Shown: positions 35,346 through 51,429 of the stretch, one piece after another
How the letters are laid out: every line of letters begins with the position of its first letter
Numbering within the stretch: the stretch's first letter is position 1
DNA from: Trachelipus rathkii
Lineage: Eukaryota > Arthropoda > Malacostraca > Isopoda > Trachelipodidae
NCBI GenBank assembly: GCA_015478945.1
Contig: JABUQX010060062.1
Location: 1 to 64,000, forward strand
Length of the DNA: 64,000 bases
Reading direction: 5' to 3'
Notes under the pieces: generated by a model
Seen by the model: only the letters and a program-made list of their open reading frames with translations
Databases searched by the model: none
Told to the model about the DNA's origin: nothing
Position numbers and translations under genes: made by a program

Positions 35346-36910
35346 CGATGAACGACAGATCATCAATGCTATAGATAATATTCAGACATGAAGAATGATA
35401 GATTATGACTATATAGAGCGAGTAGAGTCGTGAGTCGATGTGCGAGATGCTATATCGATAGTGGAGCAGATAGACCACGATGATCTGGTGCGGTAAACTC
35501 TCTTCTGCTTGTGAGTTTGAAAGCGGGATTTGTATTTGCTGATATTTTAACTTTATCTATTGAAAGACATTTTTAACGAAAGACTTTGGCAGTGTTTTTC
35601 AGATGTAAAAAATTAAGAATTAGATCGATTTATGAGCCATCTTTGTCGTGTATGTGAAGATGAACAACCGGTTGGAGTATGTTATTAGTAATTGCCTAGT
35701 GCTCATGGAGTGATGTGAGAGATGAAACTTCCGTGTTTATTAGGGATTAGGATAGTAGTAGATCGAATTGTTACCGGAATTAATATTAAATTTAGCCTAC
35801 ATATTTAAATCTATTTATCACCTTGAGATAGAATGATAAATGAACATATAAGAGAGTATTTATGGACAATTAGAATCGGATATAATCGAGTGACAGTTCC
35901 GGTATTAAAATTATGAAATTATAAAAGAAGGTTCTTTCCATAGGCGGATGAATGGTTTATAGTAGAGAAATGTTCAACCGAACTAATCTAGAGAGGGTTT
36001 TTTAGTATTTATGTGAGAAAACAAATGAACCTGCTGTTTCTCATAACAAGTTTCTCTACTGACCTGTCCGATCCTTACAATAGAATTAGAGAATAGTTTT
36101 GAACTTTTAAGTGTCAATAGGTTTTTTTGGTCTGTAATTAAATGTCTAAGGTGCTTTCGATCAGATATGATTAAATTAATTTGATGTTATTAAATATAGG
36201 TTTACTCTGGTAAGGGTATAAAGTGATTTCTGAGTGCGTTACAAAGCTGAACCAGTGAATGTCCTTGGTAGGAGTTCTCCGTCGAAGATTGCTATGTGTT
36301 CTTATATAGTTATTTATTGAATTTTCCCTCTATTATGCAGTTGAAACGCTCAGTGAGGGAAGAGAGAATATGCTTGATAATTACTGCTGGTATTTCTTAA
36401 TTCATTAAATATAGGATGTCGGGCTAGTTAATTCCTGCTGATTTTTAATTCATCTTAAATATTTTTTAGCTATCACTTGTATTTTTTTGAAGCTATTGGT
36501 GTCAATTGGATGGAATTGGAAATTCTGAATTTTGTGATGGTATTCGGAAGAACGTACAAAGAAATTATTAGGTAATTTTGTGGTCATTAGAGACAAAGAT
36601 TTCACAGGAATGATATACCTTAAAATTAAGTAGAGGCTAATACTTTTAAGACAATACTTTTCATCTTAAATTTTTTTATACACTTGTATTTTTTTGAAGC
36701 TATCATATATTAAGGGTCAGCTGTCTTCGATAGTTGCAGATAAAGAAAGTGTTTTTCATCTGCACTTTTTTGTAAGCAATTTTTTGAAAAATATTTAATT
36801 ATATTAGATATTTGTTGGAGCTTCCATTCCCATTCTGATTTAAAAAATTAGTAGCCTAAGAACTCAGAATTTTGTGACAGAAATAAAAGTTTTCTAAAAA
36901 TTGAATTTAA
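35346..36910. other. Non-coding stretch
   Basis: AT-rich, no motif recognised on either strand. Sequence around 35350-35480 has an odd GATAGA/GAGTCG texture like the outer low-confidence regions. Confidence 0.5.
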
Positions 36911-37126
36911 AAAGGGATACATCAATCCTTCCTTATTGGCCACAAAACAAAAGTAGTTGTAAAAGGGGGTTTGATAGAGACCACCCTGTGTGAGCTATTA
37001 AGTGCTGCATTGGAGGTGTTGGATGAGAGATTTTATCTCAATTACCAGGGTTTGGCCCTAGATGAGGAAAAATTTAACGATATGTTTGCACTGACGGTCC
37101 GATTCTTAAGCCTGGCTGGCGCTTAA
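36911..37126 (+). other. Unidentified open stretch, possible coding fragment
   Basis: 71 codons open between stops without an obvious start, ending at TAA 37124-37126. The middle reads LCELLSAALEVLDERFYLNY, then ALDEEKFNDMFALTVRFL. Residue composition is protein-like (Leu, Ala, Glu rich, with amphipathic helix spacing), unlike the surrounding AT-rich shadows. I do not recognise the family. It could be an exon, or a piece of a transposon protein. Confidence 0.4.
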
Positions 37127-39067
37127 AGTTACGTACAGAAGATAGATCAAAAGGGCGTACAATATCTGAATCTTAATTTATAAACGTAAGAACTTTAATT
37201 TTTTATTTTCAATTGTTTCTGAATTAAAATCACAAAAAAACCTGGCATAATATGGTGACTAGATTGTCTATATCAGTGGTTAAGAAACTATATTGTTAGA
37301 AGGTAAGTTGAAGAGTTGATGTGTTGATCACTTTCTATTTGAAGTCGATTAATTACTTCATCATCACCATGGAGATAATGTAATTATGTACCTCTAAGAT
37401 ATACTAACAGTACTTGACAAACTAAATTTAAATTTCTTCTAATTCGGAAAATGCCTCCAGTGGTGATCTCATAAGTATTAGGAGTACATATTTAACACTA
37501 AAATTTAGAATAAAGTCAAAAAGACCTTCTTTCTTCTATGAAATTTTAAAATTTTAATGTATACAGATTGTTGTTTCATGTTGGATTTTATATGAAGGAT
37601 CCAAAAACGAACTTTAAGTATAATGATGATTGATTATTGAATCTCTTTGCTGTAAACAGATCTAATTTACTGGTCCATTGACTTTGTTATCTTTATATTC
37701 GTGTAATTAGGTAAAATTTATTTCTAAAATTTAGTAGAAAAATAAATGGAAAGTAGTTATTATATTGAATAACTATGATCAACTATTTTACCCTTTGAAA
37801 CTCATAGTAAAGCCAGCATAGTAGTCGATAAATGTGCCTGCATTCTTATAAGGAGTTATACATTCATATTGATAGGATAAAGTTTGGTTGATACATTGGC
37901 TATTATTCTTGGTCCACAGGTTAAGGAAATAAAGATAAATCAGAATGACTGTACAGAATTTAGAATATCGCGTAAGGAAATTTCGTTAGGGAGGTCCTTA
38001 GACATAGGTTCATTATTTTAAAAATAATGATATAATGGGTTAAGTGGTGTAACATACTATTAATGAGGAGCTGTATGTGGAGTAGGCTGTAAATTGGTGT
38101 GTTATGTAGGTCATAGTTTTTGTGATCATGATCGCTCATTAATGCCTTTCAAGTATGGGCATGTGTAAGAGTATGAGGACCCTAAAAAGATATTAGTGAT
38201 GCTTGGAGTAGCTATACTCTCATTGAAACTAAATAAAGTCATTTTGAAATGATATTGAGTATAATTAATTTATGAAGGAAAATATATTTGAAGTTGGACT
38301 TTCACCTATCCACCAATTCAGTGTGTAGGTCAGGTTGAGAATCTTGTAAAACAAGTTAAAAATTTATGGGGTAATAGCGTATTTCTAAAAATATAGAAGA
38401 CATTAAAACCACTTGTGTAATGGAAGGAAGTGCATATATTAATTAAACAAAGACTTGGCTTTTAAACCACTCTAATGATCAAAATGATCCTTCAATACGC
38501 TTTGTAAGTAACGAATAATAAAGGGTTGAAACTCTAATGTGGTAAATTGCTTCCCATTTGCATAGCTCTGAAGCTGATGAGTGGGAAGAGAGACCGATTG
38601 AGATCCAATATTAAAAGCAAGGATGAAATAGCTGTATATAAGATGTATAAAAAGTTAGAAGTTGAGAAAATTAAATTAATGACTCTGTATCTATACGAAT
38701 TTTAAATCTAATCTAAGAGATTAGTATAGACAACCAGCAGGAGAGCAATAAATGCATAATTAAATTAGAGGAGTACTATTGTTGTATCGAAGAACAATGA
38801 CGCGAAACATTATTTTTTTCCAATGTGATAGGTAGCTGAACAAAGGAAACAGCTCTTTGTGAGAGGAGTTAGAGGTATTGTTAGAAAAGTGAATGGGTAA
38901 TAATTAAAAGACATGATAATAAGGTGACCTGTCATCAAATCCTCTAATTGAAAGAATTAATTTTCTAATACTTTATCAAACACAAGAAAAATTGTCAATT
39001 TCAATTCATTTACTTAAAGCCATCACTGTGAAACTCAATTTTGATATCATTTGTAGAAGTAGTTTTT

Positions 39068-39071
<4 letters not shown>
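37127..39071. other. Non-coding stretch
   Basis: AT-rich with no supportable gene; short open pieces only. Confidence 0.5.

Positions 39072-39111
<40 letters not shown>
39072..39111. repeat. Poly-A run of 40
   Basis: Forty consecutive A on the plus strand. It could be the tail of an old retrotransposed copy, but no recognisable source sequence lies upstream. Confidence 0.9.
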
Positions 39112-39113
<2 letters not shown>

Positions 39114-42100
39114 AAGAAATTTTCATATTTTGCGTTTAATTAAAGAAGTTACAAAGTCTCTTTTGATAATTTAACTGCCCTCCCAATGTATGAAAAATTT
39201 ACATTTTTATATTAATCTTTTTTAAATCTAAAACAAATGATAAGTGATGCAAAATCATTGTTGGTTCTTGTTATAAATGTTCATTGTTGTTTTATTTTAA
39301 TTATATTCTTTACTTATATTAATAAAAAATTAATTATTCACTGCCTGATGAAAGCGAGCATTTTCTTTGCGTTATTTCAGTAATCCGTATAGTTTTAACA
39401 ATTGGAAAATAAGAAGAAAAAAAAAATTTGATTATATGACAGTGACTCGAAAAAGAGTGGTCCATAATGCTGTTGCCACTCCAATGTTAAGTTTGAATAA
39501 AATCGCTATACTCGTATATCTGAAACTGGAATTTTGTGCAACAGCTCTATCTTGATAAAATACAATAAAGCTATAACTGCATGTATGCTAATTGTACTAG
39601 AAATTTAATTACTAAGTCATTGCCATTCAATGCTGTTTTCGCAGTTTTACTAGTATATTAATATTTGGTATTTGGAATGTGCAATATGTTAAGTATATTG
39701 CTTTGAGATTTATTGAATGCCAGAAGAGGCAAGAATCGAAACATTTGACAGAGTTACATATATCTGAAGAGAGTAAAAGGCAAAAAGATTTAAGCTACAT
39801 TTATTGGGGTAAAGTAATCAGTTTATGAGGCTGTAATTTACTTTTGTTAGATACTTTAATTTATAATAAATGTATACATAAAGGCGGCTGTATTATTAAT
39901 TTAAAATGTATAAATTATAAAGGTTCATTTAGCACATTTGCTCTTTGTCACTTAGGTAGATAAAATTTGAGGGACAAATCTTTAATTTATTAAACATATA
40001 TATAAAATTCAAATATTCCAAGAATATAAGATTCAGGGGGTGAAGTTGTTTTTTGAAGACGTCTGATAATATTTAACTTTTTCAGCTGGAGCTTGTTACT
40101 TGCGTTGATAGAGCTGGGTTGGCTTGAGGCTGGAAGCATCTTTCAACATTTTATTTATTTATAGTATTATTGCTCCTGAACAAATAAATATAGATATATT
40201 CATTAATATTCATGTTTAAGCAAATAAGAAGTAAGGTTTCGCTTGTCCTCTGTCTTACATTCAAATCTTTTTTATGCAAGAGCAGAGATTTTTGATTCCT
40301 GATAAGTTCTGTACATGAAACCCTCAGTGGGATTTCATTATTCAATATTTCATTCTTGACTTTTTTTGTATCAGGTTTCACGCGCTACGCCTGTACGACG
40401 GGTCTAACCCCTAAATGAGAAAATTGTATAGATCATGGACGAAAAAGTCAAGAGTGTGAGAAGACAGATAGGATAAATAGGACTAGAGAAGAGGCCGAAG
40501 CTTGAGTTGGCTCAAGTGCCAGATAGACTGCGGCGATAGCGAGTCAGGTTTGAATTGGGACAAACACATAAGGTCAATGTGGTGGATCCTTATATATGTT
40601 ATGGAACTGCAGAATCGAGATTGAGGGTTTCAGACTCCCAATAGGTGTTGGAAACTAGAGGGAGGGGTCCCAAAGAAAAGCAGTGTACGTTACAGAAGAA
40701 GACAGGGGGTGAGAGAATTTGAAATGAAGGATGAGACTATATAAAGACTTGTGGTTCAATTTTAATAATAGCTTGTGTTAATTTTGTTTAAATTTTATTT
40801 ATTCATTTTTATTATTTTTAATTTTTATTATTTCATTTTACTTTAAAATATTAGTTATTTTTTTAAGACTTTCTTTTATTTATTAATTTAATATTATTTA
40901 TAAAAAAAATATTTATTTTAGATTTTAATTATTTTAATTTTTATTTATTAAAAAATTATATTTTTTAAAAACTTTTTCATTTTTTATTTAAGTTATTTAA
41001 TTTTATTTCTACTAATTTGTTTATTCTTTTTATGTTAACGCGCGTAAAAATATGTGCTTTATTGAACCTAAAGCAGTAAAACAGTAAACCTATACCGAAA
41101 ACATCACAGCTTATTTTAAATGAACCGATGTAAAAGTGATTAATTCATGAATTAATTAGATTAAGTCGTAATAAAGCGTTAATTAGTTGTATAGATTAAC
41201 TAGACAAACAATATTTTTGAATAAAAATATAGTAAATATGTAAAAGTTTTATTGATTGATATACAATTTCATAAAGCAGCCCACCACCATTCTAGCCATC
41301 CATGAGTTATTGATTATTATTGATATTCTTGCTTTAAGTCGTATTTGGTCTTTTGTTTTATATAATGTAGAAGATTTTGGTAAAATATTCATAGAAAGTG
41401 TAATGTTTACGCTGACCTAAAGCATAAAAGCAGATATGCAGTAAATGCAGTAAAGCAACTAGCGTCAGCCCGAGGCCCTCCAGCAATCATGACTATCGAC
41501 TATTTAGTTTTGATATAATGTAGAAGATTTTACCAACAGTTTAAATACCGAAATAAAAAAATCAAGTTCTTGAATAAATAATCATAGTACATGTCAAAAG
41601 TTTATTGAGTATATAGCATAAAGCAGTAAACAAAATACGGCACCCTCGCCTCCTGTTTCCTGATTATTGATCAAATTGTTTCAAATCATATTTATATGCT
41701 TATGTATTCCTACAGCATAAGTAATAACATTGTAGACTACGCTACCACTTAAATTTTATCTAAATTTATTGAAATACGCACCCTTCTAACATAAATACAA
41801 TATACCATTGCTAAGTATAAAGTGCTGTCAGTAGATAAAGGTTATTAGGAGAGAGCGCAGAGTAGTAGACTTTACTGTTGAAACCAAAACTGTCTTTCTC
41901 CTAAAGGAGAAATCACAATATTAATGTTAATTAGGTACCAATCAATATTATTTAAAACATAAGTATAAATGAGAATGACTTTAAAAAACCAAAAAACTTA
42001 CTAATAGCTAACAAAACAAAAGTTTGAACATCATAAAGATGCAGCAAACATTTACCGGTGGCTTATGAACTAACATTGCATATTACATACGTGATATATT

Positions 42101-42960
42101 AAATATCGAAAGCTGCAACATTCAAATGTCTATGCTTATCAACAGCACTAACAAGCATGTATCATGGTACGATAACATCGTGATACTAACCGAAATCTAG
42201 CGAAAGTCGACTATTAAGTGGCCTACTAAAATACTGCAATAAAAAAATTAACATAGGAAGTTTCACATCAATAAAAGAAAATAGGATAATAAAAGACATA
42301 TGTAACAAATCCAAAACTAATACTTATACAAAAAAATTGATAGCATTAAACAAAGGCCTGACATATAGTGGTAACAATTTAAATATACTCTTTGCTTTTG
42401 GTTAAAACATAGTCTCAATAATTCATTATTCATAACAAATAGTATGTATGATTAAAATTAAGACAAACTATTTATAATCAAAAAACGTAAACAAAATATG
42501 TATATATCATGTACCTAAGCTAACATATGATCATACAATTCCGTATGAATAAACACTAAATTTACTTATTTTTCTTGTTTTATTCAATAAAATGTAAATA
42601 ACAAGTCTCCCCTTTATTAAGCTAACATATCATAACCTGAGATAAGAATATAATGTACAGACAAACCTAACACAACTTACGAAGAAATAACATACCAAAG
42701 TTTTAACTCACAAACAACATACATAGTTTTAATAACATAATGTATCACAGACAACTTACGTAGAAAAACTATAACCACTTGACAAGTTCAGTATGGATTA
42801 GCAGGTAGGTACTTTATCGTTATAATCGAATCTTGTCAGCGTAGTAGTACTTATTCAGTATTAAGGTGTTGTGTCAATACATGTGTTCATTTTTATCTGG
42901 TTGATAAAAAGACTACAATTGATGTGTAAATTTTTTGATGCTGTTTATTTTTAGTAACAC
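39112..42960. other. AT-rich stretch without recognisable gene
   Basis: Contains very T-rich DNA at 40780-41030 and A-rich DNA at 41950-42700. A richer patch at 40375-40720 includes a weak tRNA-like head (see separate entry). No protein similarity seen. Confidence 0.55.
40490..40560 (+). mobile_element. Possible degenerate tRNA-derived SINE head
   Basis: GAGTTGGCTCAAGTGCC resembles an A box region and GGTTTGAATTGG, about 40 bp later, a B box. Match is weak. Confidence 0.22.
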
Positions 42961-42979
42961 TGATTGATTGCCTAAATTC

Positions 42980-44690
42980 TTGCTAATCCAAATTCAAAAA
43001 TAGAACACATTTACTCTTCTCTTCCTTTCTCATAATTCATCATTTTGGTGGATTTCACTGTTCATGGCAGCCGGTAGCTTTCCTCTGGATCTCATAATAC
43101 AGCCGGTGAGTTTGACAACTCATTTCTCCATCCAGATGACTTGAGCAGTTTGGTGCAGTTCCCTACTCGTAGCTCTAATCGTTTTGGAGATAAACCCAAC
43201 ATTCTAGACCTTTTCTTAACTTCAATTCCTTCTTCTTATTCACTTAAACTACTTCCTCCTTTGAATTCTTTTCCCGATTACCTTCTTATCTCTGTATCCT
43301 CTTCTATATATTCAAGTCTTCTTTCTAAAAAAGAAAAAGCAAAGAAGCGTTTATGGTACTCTGGCACTGCATACTGGTCGGACTTGTAGTACTTCTTTGA
43401 TTTCCCATGAAATGACCACGGCATCCAGAGAGAGATATATCTCGGAGTGTGTAAAAAGCATAACCGAGGTGATTCTTTATGGCATGGAGGCGTATACTGC
43501 ATCTTTCCTTCAACTAAAAACTTTGTTTAACTTGCTTGTCTCGTGCCATTCCCACCGGGACTCTAACTTCAGGAATTACTGTCGTTCTCAAACTCCAGAA
43601 ACTTTCAGAAGCATCTTTCTGAATCCGATACCTCACGTCCTTGATAGCATTTTACCAAAAATGTTGACTCTGATTGTGCTTTGTCCTTTTTCCCCTCTTT
43701 TAGTGTCTTCCGATTGCAAAATTGCCATTTTACCTTCTGATAAATTGAACTCATATTCAAACTTTTGTTTCTAACTCCACGCTTGACGATTCCGGAGATA
43801 TTCCTCCTTCTCCATCCCCTCAAATTTATTTATGAATAACATTGTAATTTCTTCTAAAGATAATGTTTTCCCTGTTCTCTCCTCTCTTAACACCAAGAAG
43901 GCCCATTATCCTGAGGTATTCCTCTTTTGGTTCAACATAGTTGTATTTCTGAGTCTGCTCCCTGCCATGGTAAATTGTTTCGTTTATGTCTTTCCATTTC
44001 GACCTTCCCTTCTGCCTTGAAAGTGCGCTCGTCAACCCTCTTTCGAAAAAGGGACCTCTATCAACCCCCTAACTACGTTCTTATCATTTTAACCTCCGTT
44101 CTTTCTAAAGTTTCCTTCATCCATCTTTTAACAGAAATTTGGAAACATTCTTACTCTTCAAAATTATCTATAATACAAGTTACTTTGTTGATGCTTTTTA
44201 CTGGCCTTCTTTCTCCTTACTCTCCGATCTTGAACTTTGCTACTCAATTTCGTAATATTTTTTTCTGTAAGCGAATAGACATATCGAAATCATCAATTGA
44301 TCTGGAGAGATTAGTATAGTAAAACTAACTTACATCTTGGTATTAAATTCCTACTCTCTCTGTTATCTGCTCTTTACTTCCTTTCTGGTCCTTCTATATG
44401 AGCTGTAACCGCCACGATCATCCTTTAAAATCTATATTAGTGGTGGTCCCAAGAGCTCTGTCGACTGGCACTTTGTTTGGCACTATTGACTATTGACACA
44501 TTCTCGTCTACGACTTTCTTCATTATCACTCCTGTTGCGATACTCCACCCTTCTGACTCTGTCAATTCGAACATTTCATCTCTTCTTAAAATTCTTCGTC
44601 ATCATTTTTATCGTGAATTTTTCTTTTCTCTTTCATTTATCTTCTATAAGATCACAATGCTTCTCAATCTAAGCAAATTTTTAAAATGAT
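42980..44690 (+). mobile_element. I/Jockey-like LINE, decayed copy with endonuclease and RT parts
   Basis: Plus-strand frames give, in order, ILVDFTVHGSR-like endonuclease residues near 43050, LVQFPTRSSNRFGDKPNILD then LFLTSIPSSYSLKL (43145-43260), a linker with ITEVILYGMEAYTASF (43460-43510), then an RT N-terminal part (LPAMVNCF and KKRDLYQPPNYV type residues, 43960-44080) and later RT blocks with SVDWHFVWH at the point where the substrate-binding block is expected. The copy is riddled with indels. It is the same family as the fragment at 14385-14850, here in opposite orientation. The 3' limit is unclear; decayed sequence may continue to about 45110. Confidence 0.8.
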
Positions 44691-46000
<1,310 letters not shown>

Positions 46001-46020
46001 CTATAAATTTCTAAATCTAT

Positions 46021-46224
46021 ACATATATATATATATATATATATATATGAATATATATATGAAACAAAGAAAACCTCATAAAAATATTTCTTAAAAATAG
46101 GAGACTTTTCACTTTACTCATATTGCATTGCAGCAAAGCAAACTTTTTTTTCCTGGTCGAAAAATCAATATAAGAATATATATATATATATATATATATG
46201 GTATATATATATATATATAGCAGC

Positions 46225-46290
<66 letters not shown>
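46021..46290. repeat. (TA)n arrays
   Basis: TA runs at 46021-46055 and 46175-46290, separated by about 110 bp of unique AT-rich sequence. Confidence 0.93.
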
Positions 46291-46297
<7 letters not shown>

Positions 46298-46522
46298 AGA
46301 GGAACAAAGAAGGAGCTTAGAAAGAATATCAATGCTAAGAGAGAGAATTAAAAAAAAAAGTTTGTAGATTTTTGTTCAGAAAGAAGCTAATCTATGATGA
46401 TTAAATTTATATAAAAAAGAAAATGAAAAAAAAGAGCGAATTCTTCTGATCTTTTTAACTTTTGTGATAATATCTAAAAAGAAAAGCGAAAAAGATGTTT
46501 CTTTAATCAGTTTTTGAATAAG

Positions 46523-48725
<2,203 letters not shown>

Positions 48726-48729
48726 AACA

Positions 48730-49105
48730 AATGAACGTATTTGTCTCTCACATTCGTATTTAATGACTGACGAATTAACAAGTCGATGCAAATACGAGTT
48801 TACTGCGCTGTCTTCGCGTAAGAGTCTGAGACAGAATGGACAAGGAATTTCTACTGGCCGTATCGCGTAACATATGACACAATGGTATATCTTATGTACA
48901 AGTTTTTCAAGGTCAAAGGGAATGGCTACAATTTACAACATTTTATGAAATATATGAATTTAATTTAATTAATATATAATGCTGAAATGAGATCCACTAT
49001 CGTTGACCCCCAATTTCGTCTCTGACCAATTTTTTTTGTAGCTTCCATGGCCCTTTGCAGGTTGTTGTAGACCCCTGGGGGTCTATATAGACCACTTTGG
49101 GAATC
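48730..49105 (-). mobile_element. hAT-like DNA transposon end, copy 1
   Basis: Read on the minus strand it begins ATTCCCAAAGTGGTC, then CCCAGGGGTCTACAA and AACCTGCAAAGGG, and continues for over 350 bp in parallel with 52590-52960 (shared words include CATAAAAT.GT.TAA.TTGTA, TTGTCCATTCT and CGTCAGTCA.TAAATACGAA). The ATTCCCAAAGTGG start resembles the terminal repeats of hAT/ZBED-type elements. No transposase frame is visible. Confidence 0.6.
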
Positions 49106-49107
49106 AT

Positions 49108-49191
49108 GTTTAGAGTATTAAAAGCTATCGGTTCTGGTGTGACAATTTCGTTATCATTAAGCAGTTTCGAAACTATAGCGTCGTAGGCCAT
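49108..49191 (-). other. Short open fragment adjoining the transposon end
   Basis: 28 codons read MAYDAIVSKLLNDNEIVT and PEPIAFNTLN on the minus strand, with protein-like composition, and stop being meaningful where the transposon-like terminus begins. It could be the start of a host or transposon gene interrupted by insertion. Not recognised. Confidence 0.25.
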
Positions 49192-49390
49192 ATTTATAAT
49201 GATAATTCGTTCACTTATATCAATTTCCTATATTATTTTTTTATGCAAAATCTATCATGAGTAAATGACAAAGATAATTAGAATTTTTAAACAGAAGACA
49301 TTTGAAAACAAGGTAGAAATTCCGGGTTTAGGTTGGCCGGATTGGACTTCTAAAAAAATCGACGGTACCGGTGAACCTGTTCCGGTCATC

Positions 49391-49472
49391 TAATATATAT
49401 ATTAGTATATAGTATATATATATATTATATATATATATATATTATATATATATATATATTATATATATATTA
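49391..49472. repeat. (TA)n array
   Basis: Interrupted TA array, seen directly. Confidence 0.9.
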
Positions 49473-49754
49473 CTTAGATTAATATAGTTCACGTTTGGTT
49501 CAGTGGGTTACAGGCGATTTTTAATTGAGCTCAATTAAGAACCGCGGAATTCCCTCTCCAGTATGGTGAATCTCGTTCGCTACGTGAAATGGACAACAAA
49601 ATTTGTCATTAGTAACGAGATTTTCTGCGAATATTTGCGTATTAGATTTAGGCTAGGTGTTTCATTGATCACAATACACACACTACTCATAAATAACATA
49701 AGCCACAAATACAACAGAACTAATGCGGATTCTATACAATGTAAAAAGGCCGCA

Positions 49755-49855
49755 TAGTTAGGATGCGAACTCACGGCCTGCTGCTGAAGAGCACTTCCTG
49801 ACTGCGTGCGCTGAAAGCGGCCTTGCTATCTGGGCCTCAATATCAATGCTAGCTT
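49755..49855 (-). mobile_element. tRNA-derived SINE-like element
   Basis: On the minus strand an A-box-like GATAGCAAGGCCGC is followed by GTGAGTTCGCATCC, a B-box-like sequence, and the ends GGCC...GGCC could pair. It does not fold as a complete tRNA. Confidence 0.4.
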
Positions 49856-50013
49856 TACAACTTGGTCAGATAGCCATACAAGATACTTCCAGACCAATTT
49901 CCGAACCTGTGATTGAGTTATTTGGTCCGGATCTTGGGATTGGCGCTATGTGAATACCAATATTATATATCATAACTATATAATATATATATATTAATAC
50001 TATATAATGAAAT

Positions 50014-50044
<31 letters not shown>

Positions 50045-50045
<1 letters not shown>

Positions 50046-50139
50046 GGCGACTTCAAAAAGACTCGCGGTGCGGTGCGGTACTGCGACCTCCCGGTGCAAG
50101 CGTCAGTCGCATCTGGTACTGTCGAGGCTGCCAACCTAA
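50045..50139. repeat. GGTGCGGT-containing GC-rich patch
   Basis: GC-rich island between TA arrays carrying GGTGCGGTGCGGT at 50067-50079, the same 13-mer as in the STAM intron block near 30.3 kb. Likely a dispersed-repeat piece. Confidence 0.4.
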
Positions 50140-50925
50140 TTAATATATATATATATATATATATATATCTATTATATATTGATCAGTATGATATAGTTAG
50201 ATGATAGTAATAATTATTATAATACTGTTATGATCTTTATATATATAGTATGTATATATAAATTAGTGTAGTATATATAATATTATTAATAAGTATATAT
50301 AATATATATATTATATATATAACTATCATAATATATAGTATATATCTATATATTATAATATATATATGTATTATTATAGTATATATATTATAAATTATAT
50401 TAAATATTATATATAATTTATATATATAATTACTATATATTATATTTATATAGTTATATATATAATACATATTATTATTTTATTATATATTATATATATT
50501 AATTATATATATAATATATTTATTATTATTATATATTATATAATAATATATATATATTATATATTATTATATTATATTATATATATTATATAATATATAT
50601 ATATATATATATATTATAATATAATATATATATATATATATCTAGTATATTATATATATATATATAATATATATATATATAATATATATAATAATATATA
50701 TGAGTAATTATTTAATAATATTAATGTATATATATTTATAATTATATATATATATAGTATATATCTATTATATTATAATATATATATTATATATTTATAA
50801 TATATATATATATATAATTTCCCTATATAATATTTATATTATATATATTATATATCTTATAAATTATAATATATATAATCTAATAATATATTATATATAT
50901 TAAATTATTATATATATAAGGGAGA
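50140..50925. repeat. Long interrupted (TA)n block
   Basis: Nearly 800 bp of TA/TTA/ATAA low-complexity sequence. The 77-codon Tyr/Ile frame is a repeat translation. Confidence 0.95.
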
Positions 50926-50930
50926 TGATT

Positions 50931-51030
50931 CAGGGAAAATCAGGGGAAAAAAAATTGGCCAGGGAAAGTCAGGGAAACGTTACTACAGGATAATAAAAAA
51001 TAGGGAAATTAAAAAAAGTCAGGGAAATTC
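50931..51030 (+). repeat. AGGGAAA subterminal repeats
   Basis: CAGGGAAA or close variants recur six times in 100 bp (near 50931, 50941, 50960, 50970, 51001 and 51020). Such subterminal direct repeats occur near ends of hAT-type transposons and may be transposase-binding sites. It lies about 500 bp before the zinc-finger transposon frame. Confidence 0.5.
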
Positions 51031-51429
51031 TAAAAATTTCCAAAATATGATAGAAAAAATAATAGCAAGTGTTCATATTTGATATATATTTTTCCTTACT
51101 GTATAATTGATGAAAATATTGAAAGTGATGAAGAGGTGAGGAAGAATTTCATAATCTACTTCTATCCTGTTTCTTTTATTTTTAGTTCAATTACTACTAT
51201 TTTCTTCCTATTCTGTTCATAGAGGTTGTTCCAAGTTTATCCTTGATTGAAGGTGATTGTGGTGTATGGTGTGTTTTGACTGTATGACTTAATGACTTAA
51301 TCTTTTATATCTTTTTCTTTTTAGGATTTATACTTTTTGGAATGTTTTTTTTTTGAGTTTGACGAAGTGTGGATTTTGTGCAGTTGAGATAATTTATTAT
51401 TTATGGTTATACGTATTATTCATGAAAAA

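Noticed and set aside
38992..39174. 60-codon frame with a poly-Lys core
   Set aside because: The core is the A40 homopolymer and the rest has no family features.
43278..44035. Minus-strand frames over the 43-44 kb LINE
   Set aside because: They are antisense shadows; the recognisable endonuclease and RT residues are on the plus strand.
49497..49565. SINE-like stretch with GGTTCAGTGGGTTACAGGCG
   Set aside because: The A-box-like half is fair, but no acceptable B box follows, so support is too weak for a feature.
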